The translations under genes were made by a program, and so were the position numbers. A stretch of DNA of 5,127 nt, taken from positions 1-5,127 of the forward strand of contig JBBRAO010000076.1 in NCBI GenBank assembly GCA_038206725.1, given 5' to 3'. The notes beneath the pieces are model-generated. The model was not told the DNA's origin. It saw only the letters and a program-made list of their open reading frames with translations, and made no database searches. Shown here piece after piece: positions 1 through 4,938 of the stretch (positions within the stretch are counted from its first letter, which is position 1; every line of letters starts with the position of its first letter). The stretch is from JBAXXL01 sp038206725 (GTDB taxonomy: Bacteria > Bacteroidota > Ignavibacteria > Kapaibacteriales > UBA2268).

Positions 1-162
1 GGTATTATGCTTGCCTGCGAAGGTAGAATCAATCACTTAGGTATCCAATATTTTCCCAAGCGAAGTACTTTGTCGGATGCTAACCGTAAACGAAGCAGTG
101 AAGTGTTTTCGGAGATATATTTTGGATTATTTCGCAAATATGGCAATTCAAAACTCGAATGA
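1..162 (+). pseudogene. IS4-type transposase fragment (N-terminal region)
   Basis: The first reading frame is open from the window edge to a TGA at 160-162 and encodes 53 residues. They include INHLGIQYFPKRSTLSDANR followed by KRSSEVFSEIY and FRKYG. This series (HLG, then PKRSTLSDANxxR, then EVFxxIY) is the recognisable N-terminal region of IS4-family transposases of the kind common in Bacteroidota, upstream of the DDE catalytic core. Family members are several hundred residues long. Here the frame stops before any catalytic Asp or Glu motif, and no terminal inverted repeat is visible, so this is a remnant unless more lies off the left edge. The homology appears to end near 145-155, where the sequence changes directly into the fibronectin-like gene downstream, which suggests a deletion that removed the IS right end and the start of that gene. 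The assignment rests on motif recognition, not a search. Confidence 0.78.
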
Positions 163-524
163 GCGATATGTTACTTATATATCCGGAAAACACGCAAAAA
201 GGCTTGAGCGAAGAAATAAATTTCAAATGGTATCCAGTTGCCGGCGCGGAATACTATCAACTGCAAATCTCAAAAAATGATAATTTTACCAATTTGGTTT
301 ACTCAATGGATTCGATTACTACAACCGAACATAATGTACCCGATTTAGAAAAAGATATACTCTATTATTGGCGCGTCCGAGTTTGGAACCCAGAATGTAT
401 CGGCACAGCATTTTGGAGCGAAGTATGGACATTCAAAACCGGAACGTCGGGTGTAAATGAAGAGTCGGAAAATATAAGGATTTCTCCTAATCCGGCAGGT
501 AATTTTATAACGATATCGCTGAGC

Positions 525-560
525 GGAATCAACCCCACGCTTAAGCGTGGGGTTGATGGA
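525..560. repeat. Perfect 30-bp palindrome inserted in frame, flanked by GGA triplets
   Basis: Positions 528-557 are a perfect palindrome: the arms ATCAACCCCACGCTT and AAGCGTGGGGTTGAT meet between 542 and 543. GGA stands immediately on both sides (525-527 and 558-560), as a 3-bp target duplication would. Removing one GGA plus the palindrome (33 nt) restores a continuous sorting-domain reading (SLSG then TSEISIYNTLG). The insert therefore adds exactly 11 residues, INPTLKRGVDG, without breaking frame. It is more GC-rich than its surroundings. It resembles non-autonomous REP/MITE-like palindromic elements. Mobility is inferred from the insertion-like boundaries, and no second copy lies in the window. 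Confidence 0.7.
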
Positions 561-606
561 ACCTCAGAAATCTCTATCTACAACACACTCGGTGAAAAAG
601 TAATGC

Positions 607-614
607 AAAAAAAA
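607..614 (+). other. A8 slippery run at the frame break
   Basis: In the zero frame the codons read CAA AAA AAA CTC, so bases 608-614 form A AAA AAA, a heptamer of the X XXY YYZ type used for -1 ribosomal slippage; eight consecutive A's can also cause RNA polymerase slippage. A -1 shift, or one added A, joins the two halves of the sorting domain (residues 1-152 plus 34 more). A hairpin starts only 1-2 nt downstream, closer than the 5-9 nt spacing usual for stimulatory structures. A plain one-base indel, either genetic or from sequencing, explains the break equally well. Confidence 0.45.
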
Positions 615-615
615 C

Positions 616-644
616 TCATCCGACGACTTCAAGTCATCGGATGA
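616..644. repeat. 29-nt imperfect palindrome in coding sequence
   Basis: TCATCCGACGACTT (616-629) and AAGTCATCGGATGA (631-644) are inverted repeats around a single C at 630, with one mismatched pair (C624/A636). As RNA this folds into a stem of about 12 Watson-Crick pairs with one mismatch. Its sequence is unrelated to the palindrome at 528-557. In the frame that restores the sorting domain it encodes HPTTSSHRM, between strand GEKVM and the motif IGDLPRGMYF. In the unshifted frame its last three bases (642-644) supply the premature TGA. It looks like a second family of short palindromic repeats that has entered the gene, but that history is inferred. Confidence 0.65.
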
Positions 645-721
645 ATATAGGGGATTTGCCACGAGGGATGTATTTTGTAAAGATAGGCGGTGAAGTCAGC
701 AAGTTTGTGAAGATGTAAAGT

Positions 722-744
722 GTTTTAAAATTTAAAACTTTTTT
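722..744 (+). terminator. AT-rich hairpin with T6, after the sorting-domain gene
   Basis: Four bases after the TAA at 716-718, GTTTTAAA (722-729) and TTTAAAAC (731-738) form an inverted repeat around one A, followed by T6 (739-744). The stem is nearly all A-T, so it is probably a weak terminator. It is followed at once by a stronger one. Confidence 0.45.
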
Positions 745-750
745 CAAAAA

Positions 751-778
751 GGGGGTACGTTTACGAACCCTTATTTTT
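751..778 (+). terminator. Rho-independent terminator, second of two in tandem
   Basis: GGGGGTACG (751-759) pairs with CGAACCCTT (764-772) across a TTTA loop. The stem has two G-U pairs and one A-A mismatch. A T-rich stretch follows, with T5 at 774-778. It would end transcripts of the broken surface-protein gene and insulate the DUF2147 gene from them. Confidence 0.6.
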
Positions 779-887
779 ATCAGTCAAGAATCATTGCTTC
801 TCTGTATTAATTATTTTCCCATTAAGTCAATATACAATAAAATACTAAATAAGGCCTCTATAATAAAAAGTTAATCATTATCATTTT

Positions 888-891
888 GAGG
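888..891 (+). promoter_or_regulatory. Shine-Dalgarno site fixing the DUF2147 start
   Basis: GAGG lies 6 nt before the ATG at 898-900. The frame could be extended to a TTG at 886, but that codon overlaps the GAGG and would only add four residues in front of an already good signal peptide, so 898 is preferred. Confidence 0.65.
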
Positions 892-897
892 TTGTAT

Positions 898-1338
898 ATG
901 AAAACTAGAAATTTATTAATAGCATTATTGATTATTGCAACAGCAATAGCGGGATTTGTTATCATTTCTGCTGAAGATAACGCTGACGACGTTCTCGGCT
1001 TGTATTGGACACCGGCAAAAGACGGCAAAGTAGAATTCTTCAAAAAGGATAATAAATACTACGGTAGGTTGATATTAGCCGGAAAAACAGCTAATGATAA
1101 AGACGAGCACAACCCAGACCCGAAGCTTACAACCCGAACATTAAATGGTTTAGTTTTTCTGACAGATTTTGAATATTCAGAAAAAGAAGGGAAATGGATA
1201 AACGGCAGAGTCTATGCCGCCGATAACGGAAAATCCTACCGCGCCTTTATTAAAATGAAAAATGGGAACCTTCTGCTAAGGGGTTATATAGGTATCTCAT
1301 TAATTGGCAGAACTGAAACATTCACCAAAATCAAATAA
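898..1338 (+). CDS. DUF2147 family secreted protein
   Basis: The product is 146 residues from the ATG at 898. Residues 1-25 form a signal peptide: MKTR, then a hydrophobic stretch, with likely cleavage after ISA (25). The rest matches the DUF2147 pattern: GLYWTPAKDGKVEF (34-47), YYGRLILAG (54-62), HNPDPKL (71-77) before TLNGLVFL (81-88), GKWINGRVYAADNGKSYRA (98-116) and the closing RGYIGISLIGRTETFTK (128-144). The length is usual for the family and no frame damage is seen. Members are exported beta-rich proteins of the Gram-negative envelope. Their biochemical function is not established, and some sit near lipid or fatty-acid genes, but the neighbours here give no such hint. The gene stands alone between terminators, so it is probably monocistronic. 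A TATAAT at 859-864 lies upstream, but no matching -35 or Bacteroidota-type element was found. Confidence 0.9.
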   Translation: MKTRNLLIALLIIATAIAGFVIISAEDNADDVLGLYWTPAKDGKVEFFKKDNKYYGRLILAGKTANDKDEHNPDPKLTTRTLNGLVFLTDFEYSEKEGKWINGRVYAADNGKSYRAFIKMKNGNLLLRGYIGISLIGRTETFTKIK

Positions 1339-1369
1339 GGGATTCGATTTTGAACCCCTTATATTTTTT
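1335..1369. terminator. Terminator between convergent genes
   Basis: ATAAGGG-A-TTC (1335-1345) pairs with GAA-C-CCCTTAT (1352-1362), giving 10 pairs with one A/C mismatch and a 6-nt loop, then T6 at 1364-1369. It begins inside the stop codon of the DUF2147 gene. The minus-strand gene ends at 1368, so its transcript also contains this hairpin, although the T-run on that side is interrupted. It is clearly a terminator for the + strand and plausibly bidirectional. Confidence 0.6.
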
Positions 1370-3737
1370 AATTTACAACAACCTTTATTGTTCGTGTTTC
1401 TGTTCCGTGTTTGATGAAAATCATATAAACACCGGCGGGAATGCCGGAGCAATCCCAAATCAGATAACCGTTATAAGATGATAGCTTATCGAAAGTGATT
1501 TTACTTCTATCGCTCACTTTTGCACCATAGATATTATATACTCCTATTTCATCCTGCTCAATATCACTGCTCATATCCCAATAAACTAAAGATTTTACCT
1601 CTTTTGTCGCCGGATTTGGAAAAGGAGGAAAAGTATAGAGATAATTATCTTTGTTTATTATATTTTCTTCAACTTTTGAGAGCGTACCGCTTGGTTTTAC
1701 CCAAAACATAATAGCATTCCAGGGAATGTTATCGTCTTTATAGCGGCAAAAGAACTTATCGCCAAATTTTTTGATTGGATACACCATCCTACCATCATTT
1801 GGTACTATATAATACTGCCAGGTGCTTCTATCAAAAATATCCTTAACGTAGAATAATGTATCCATAAAAGAAATATAAATCATATTTGTATCACTATCGA
1901 TTCCAATATTGTAAATTCCGTATTCAGGTCTTTTTTTATTTGCTTTCCATTCACAAATTCTATGAAATTGCTGATTATCTAAATTAACAATATCCAGCTT
2001 CCAACTTGTATCACTAATAATCGTAGTATTATGAACTAAAGCCAAATAATTATTATTCCCAATTGTTATTTCTTTATAATAAGCTTTCCTTTCTGTTAAT
2101 GAATATTTTTTAATCAAATTCCAATTTTTTCCTTTGTCGTTTGTATGTCTTATTTCACTTGTACTATCCAATGTATTTGCACAATGAACCAAGAAGCTAT
2201 TTGTATCCCTTGAATAAACATAATCTATTGCTATATCATTATCATAAAAGTAACTTATAACCTTAAAATCTCTGTCAAATGTGTAAATATACGAATATAC
2301 GACGTATTTGCCATCTACAATTCCGCATTGATATCCATTGGAAGTAATAAAATTATCCCCTCGCATTTGCAAGTTAGTAGTTTGCCTCGCATTTTGATAT
2401 TGCCCCACAATTATAATGGGATTAAAATAAAATTTATCAATAATTTTGGAAGTAAAACTTTTACCATAATCATCGGATGTCCATAGATGGCTGGTAGTTC
2501 CTTCTACTGTATTTATTCCACCAAAAAATATTTTTTTTTCTTTTGAATCGAAATATTTGAATCTATATTCATTTGAGCGAAATAAGCTGGTATATTTTGG
2601 GTCGCTCTTATCAACAACCGGCTGGAGAGTAGAAATATTGTTATCTGTTTTGTATATATATGGCCGATAATAGTTTGAATAACCGCTATAAAACAAATAT
2701 CCGTCATCTATTTTTTCAGGTACCAATACTGAACTATACTCAATAAAATTTGATATTACATTTAAAGTACTATCTTGTAAATCAAGTATTTCCAGAAACT
2801 TTCTGTCACCAACGACTATTTGCTTATTATTATGTATTGTAAATTCATTTAAATAATTTACTAACCCTGTTGAAACTAACTTTGTATTGTCAACAAAGCA
2901 CTTTTCAGTTTTATTTAAAACATAAGATTTTTCATTATATCTTTTATATAAAGTCATTATACCTTTAAGAGCCAATGGATATATAGGATTACTAATGGTT
3001 TTAAAATCTTCTGTCCAATAAATATTGGGTTCCAGACTTATTTGTGTGCCGGATTTTTTTAAGCCAACGGCTCTAATATATAAGTACTTCGAATCTGCAT
3101 CCAGATAGTAACCGGTGGAATATTTGAAGTTCGAATCATAAAGGATTTTATTAAACGACAGCGAATCAATTGGTTTTAAATTTTGATCAAATCGAATAAA
3201 ACAAGAAGAATCGCTTTCAACTATTAGATTATTTTTATAATAGACAATTGATTTTCCATAATTAGTCTTATCATAGTCATTTACAGGTTTTAATGTCTTA
3301 GAAACCATCAAAAATTGATTGTTTAATTGAAATTCTGTTGTTAAAGTAAATACTTTATTTTTTGACCTTACAAAATATCCATTGGGGTATTTTATTACTG
3401 CTACTACGGAATCTTTTAAATCTTGAACACCAATCCAATCCATTCCCTTATTGTATGAAATGCTTATTTCACCCAAATCATTAAATGCAACTATATCATC
3501 TGTATTAATAAAGACATTCAATACAATACCCTTTTTAAAAATTCTTTTCTGATACCAGGTAACGGCATTGTCGTTGCTTATTAAAATAGAACCGTAATTA
3601 CCATAGGCAACAATTGTTTCATTCTCAGCAGTAACACCCAGCAGGTCAAATACTATAGGCGTTATTTCGAAATCTGCGGAATAGACTTTAAAACTAGAAG
3701 CTATAGTTAAAACCAGTAAAAGTATAAATGTTTTCAA
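1368..3737 (-). CDS. BNR-repeat-like surface protein with type IX secretion sorting domain
   Basis: The product is 789 residues. Residues 1-20 are a signal peptide, with cleavage near VYSA/D. The body is beta-rich and has scattered BNR/sialidase-type turns (S/T-x-D-x-G-x-x-W or a variant): SNDNAVTW (54-61), SYNKGMDW (94-101), TSDDYGKSF (420-428) and TNDKGKNW (532-539). This suggests a beta-propeller such as those in Ycf48- or Vps10-like secreted proteins. No sialidase catalytic residues can be assigned, so enzymatic activity is not claimed. Residues 698-789 are a type A sorting domain with PPFPNPA (704-710), IGVYNIYGAKV (731-741), GIPAGVYMIFIKHG (765-778) and RTIKVVVN, which would direct passage through the type IX outer-membrane machinery. 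The start is a TTG at 3735-3737. No ATG precedes it in frame, a GAGG site lies just upstream, and this start gives a full signal peptide. It is the second gene of a unit with the Cys-rich gene. Confidence 0.85.
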   Translation of the reverse strand: MKTFILLLVLTIASSFKVYSADFEITPIVFDLLGVTAENETIVAYGNYGSILISNDNAVTWYQKRIFKKGIVLNVFINTDDIVAFNDLGEISISYNKGMDWIGVQDLKDSVVAVIKYPNGYFVRSKNKVFTLTTEFQLNNQFLMVSKTLKPVNDYDKTNYGKSIVYYKNNLIVESDSSCFIRFDQNLKPIDSLSFNKILYDSNFKYSTGYYLDADSKYLYIRAVGLKKSGTQISLEPNIYWTEDFKTISNPIYPLALKGIMTLYKRYNEKSYVLNKTEKCFVDNTKLVSTGLVNYLNEFTIHNNKQIVVGDRKFLEILDLQDSTLNVISNFIEYSSVLVPEKIDDGYLFYSGYSNYYRPYIYKTDNNISTLQPVVDKSDPKYTSLFRSNEYRFKYFDSKEKKIFFGGINTVEGTTSHLWTSDDYGKSFTSKIIDKFYFNPIIIVGQYQNARQTTNLQMRGDNFITSNGYQCGIVDGKYVVYSYIYTFDRDFKVISYFYDNDIAIDYVYSRDTNSFLVHCANTLDSTSEIRHTNDKGKNWNLIKKYSLTERKAYYKEITIGNNNYLALVHNTTIISDTSWKLDIVNLDNQQFHRICEWKANKKRPEYGIYNIGIDSDTNMIYISFMDTLFYVKDIFDRSTWQYYIVPNDGRMVYPIKKFGDKFFCRYKDDNIPWNAIMFWVKPSGTLSKVEENIINKDNYLYTFPPFPNPATKEVKSLVYWDMSSDIEQDEIGVYNIYGAKVSDRSKITFDKLSSYNGYLIWDCSGIPAGVYMIFIKHGTETRTIKVVVN

Positions 3738-4456
3738 TTTTTCCTCGCTAATTTATTAAAAAAAAGAATCCAACCGATATAGTTATTATAAATATCGGTT
3801 GGATTTGTATTTTTACAAAGGATTACATTCGAGTGATGTATAAAACATTCACTCTCTGTTCCAGGAACCGTTGGTATTATAACATCCCAACCTTCCAATG
3901 TACAATTAGGTGTACCAATTTGTGTTGGACCAGATATTAAAGTTTTTTGCATGTGACCTGGCAAAGGATCCGAAATCCAGCAATAAGAGTATGTTGTCTC
4001 GCACCTATTATCTGAATCACATAGGTAAGTAGCTGTTATTACCTGACCTTGATACAACTGACAAGCCCATTTATAACATAAAAATTGAATAAATTTTACA
4101 TTCAATTGTCCTTGTTCACATGGTGGTGCAGTTGGTTGTAAATCACATAAATATGTTCTAATAAAATCAAAAGTTTGAATCTGAGACATAATATAATTTA
4201 CAACTTGTTGATAAGTCAATGTTTGGATGCACTGTGGATCAGATGGCAATTGCCAAAAACCCATGAGCTTTACTTCATTAGGATATGGAGAGGGGGTATA
4301 AATACATTTCACACAAAGTCTAACGTTGTATTCGCATTCTCCAACTTGCATTGTTATTATCTTTTCAGTAAATCCAATTCCACATTGTGCTTGTACTTCA
4401 AATTTATTCATGAATATACTTAGCACAACAACTAGAATTATAGCTATTCTTTTCAT
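3734..4456 (-). CDS. Cys-rich secreted protein, unknown function; 3' end probably frameshifted
   Basis: The frame encodes 240 residues. The ATG at 4456-4454 is preceded by AGGA (4468-4465) at 8 nt. Residues 1-23 are a signal peptide (hydrophobic IAIILVVVLSIF, cleavage at VQA/QC). The rest carries 15 cysteines (25, 41, 48, 51, 76, 104, 113, 127, 132, 146, 152, 159, 185, 204, 214), including a CVKC pair at 48-51. This is about 7% Cys and suggests a disulfide-rich extracellular fold or metal binding. No sorting domain, lipobox or known family was recognised. The last 35 residues look unnatural, because they are encoded by a terminator hairpin. One extra T in the T4 run (3842-3845) would end the protein as ECFYTSLECNPL at a TAA (3815-3813), about 214 residues, just before that hairpin. 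It is probably co-transcribed with the sorting-domain gene downstream. Confidence 0.7.
   Translation of the reverse strand: MKRIAIILVVVLSIFMNKFEVQAQCGIGFTEKIITMQVGECEYNVRLCVKCIYTPSPYPNEVKLMGFWQLPSDPQCIQTLTYQQVVNYIMSQIQTFDFIRTYLCDLQPTAPPCEQGQLNVKFIQFLCYKWACQLYQGQVITATYLCDSDNRCETTYSYCWISDPLPGHMQKTLISGPTQIGTPNCTLEGWDVIIPTVPGTESECFIHHSNVILCKNTNPTDIYNNYIGWILFFNKLARKN
3735..3746 (-). promoter_or_regulatory. Ribosome binding site and TTG start overlapping the upstream stop (TTGA)
   Basis: On the minus strand GAGG (3743-3746) is followed by five A's and then TTG (3737-3735). The TGA of the Cys-rich reading frame (3736-3734) shares two bases with this TTG, forming TTGA. That arrangement is typical of translational coupling, in which the terminating ribosome re-initiates. 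It holds only if the Cys-rich frame really extends to this TGA. Confidence 0.55.
3758..3805 (-). terminator. Strong intrinsic terminator/attenuator inside the 3' end of the Cys-rich frame
   Basis: AATCCAACCGATAT (3767-3780) and ATATCGGTTGGATT (3792-3805) are perfect 14-bp inverted repeats with an 11-nt loop. On the minus strand the hairpin is followed by one C and then T8 (3765-3758), the textbook form of an intrinsic terminator. It sits 21 nt before the TTG start of the downstream gene, leaving no room for a separate promoter after it, so the downstream gene must depend on read-through or on a promoter inside the Cys-rich gene. It overlaps codons for NPTDIYNNYIGWI of the Cys-rich frame, which is unusual for a true coding end. 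Confidence 0.75.
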
Positions 4457-4666
4457 TATATATTTCCTTATGTTTAATTAAATTCTTTCTCTACCAAATA
4501 TCACTTATTTATTTATAGTACAGATTTTAGAATTTCGGTATTAAGTAAAATCTCTCGCATTGATTAATATTTACGGTGGGATAAATTCGTAGCACAAATG
4601 TCTGAAAAATTTTGTTGAAGTTAGGCACCAATAGCAACAATATTGGCAACCGCACCGCAAAGCCAA

Positions 4667-4726
4667 GCAGGATGCAGGATGCAGGATGCAGGATGCAGGA
4701 TGCAGGATGCAGGATGCAGGATGCAG
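4667..4726. repeat. Heptanucleotide tandem repeat, GCAGGAT x 8.6
   Basis: Eight exact copies of GCAGGAT (4667-4722) are followed by a partial GCAG (4723-4726). There are no mismatches, which points to recent expansion or active slippage. The array lies about 210-270 nt upstream of the Cys-rich gene, outside any supported coding region. A period of 7 would change reading frame with each copy gained or lost. It resembles the short heptameric repeats described in cyanobacteria, but relatedness is not claimed. Confidence 0.95.
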
Positions 4727-4908
4727 AAAACGCCCTTTAGTTAATTTATTGTAGAAAACCAAAATATAGTTTTCCACAATACCGGATATTTGTAATAATA
4801 ATTTTTTCCATTTTTCTCTTGGTGGCAAGAGTTTCTTCCTGTCGCGAAATAAAAAAGATATGTAGAACGAATTTTTCATTTTCTTACTTTTTGTAATATT
4901 TCACTTTG

Positions 4909-4938
4909 CAAATGTAATGAAATTCTATTAAAATGCAA
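4909..4938 (-). promoter_or_regulatory. Candidate Bacteroidota-type promoter, minus strand
   Basis: On the minus strand TTG (4938-4936) is followed by a 19-nt spacer and TACATTTG (4916-4909), matching the Bacteroidota consensus of TTG near -33 and TAnnTTTG near -7. Transcription would start near 4902 and run toward the Cys-rich gene. No minus-strand terminator is evident before that gene, so this may be the operon promoter with a leader of about 450 nt that includes the heptamer array. A nearer candidate, GATATTTG (4502-4495), is one base off the -7 consensus and has no -33 partner. Confidence 0.4.

Larger units (their letters stand above)
159..718 (+). pseudogene. Truncated, frameshifted type IX secretion cargo (Fn3-like domain + sorting domain)
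   Basis: From the ATG at 159, residues 5-95 form a fibronectin-III-like beta-sandwich typical of T9SS surface proteins. It starts LIYPENTQKGL and has FKWYPVAGAEYYQLQIS, then YYWRVRVWN, then FWSEVWTFKTG. A linker (96-106) leads to a type A sorting domain starting RISPNPAGNFITISL, with the strand ISIYNTLGEKVM. The original frame stops at 642-644. The expected end of the domain (IGDLPRGMYFVKIGG, then KFVKM) continues in the -1 frame to the TAA at 716-718, so a -1 shift at the A8 run (607-614) would give 186 residues. There is no signal peptide and no Shine-Dalgarno sequence at 159. The frame is open upstream only to 102 and then runs into transposase-derived sequence, so the 5' part was lost. 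Sorting-domain proteins are normally exported through the outer membrane and anchored or released. This copy probably is not, because it lacks a signal peptide. Confidence 0.75.

Noticed and set aside
77..280. 67-codon + strand frame
   Set aside because: It overlaps both the transposase remnant and the Fn3-like gene in another frame, and its protein has no recognisable pattern. It is a shadow frame.
859..864. TATAAT as a -10 box for the DUF2147 gene
   Set aside because: No TTGACA-like -35 lies 16-18 nt upstream, and Bacteroidota promoters use TAnnTTTG. In sequence this A/T-rich the match could be chance.
858..1043. 61-codon minus-strand frame opposite the DUF2147 gene
   Set aside because: It is antisense to the signal-peptide coding region of a well-supported gene and is hydrophobic only because of that.
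1368..3737. Active sialidase or glycosidase
   Set aside because: There are BNR-like turns, but no arginine triad or other catalytic residues can be placed, so only a propeller-like structure is suggested.
4667..4726. CRISPR array
   Set aside because: The unit is 7 nt with no spacers, so it is a simple tandem repeat.
4571..4879. 102-codon minus-strand frame with HPASCIL repeats
   Set aside because: More than a fifth of it is the heptamer array read as protein. It has no Shine-Dalgarno site and the C-terminal part is odd and Cys-rich. A promoter lies just upstream, so a transcript is possible, but coding is not supported.
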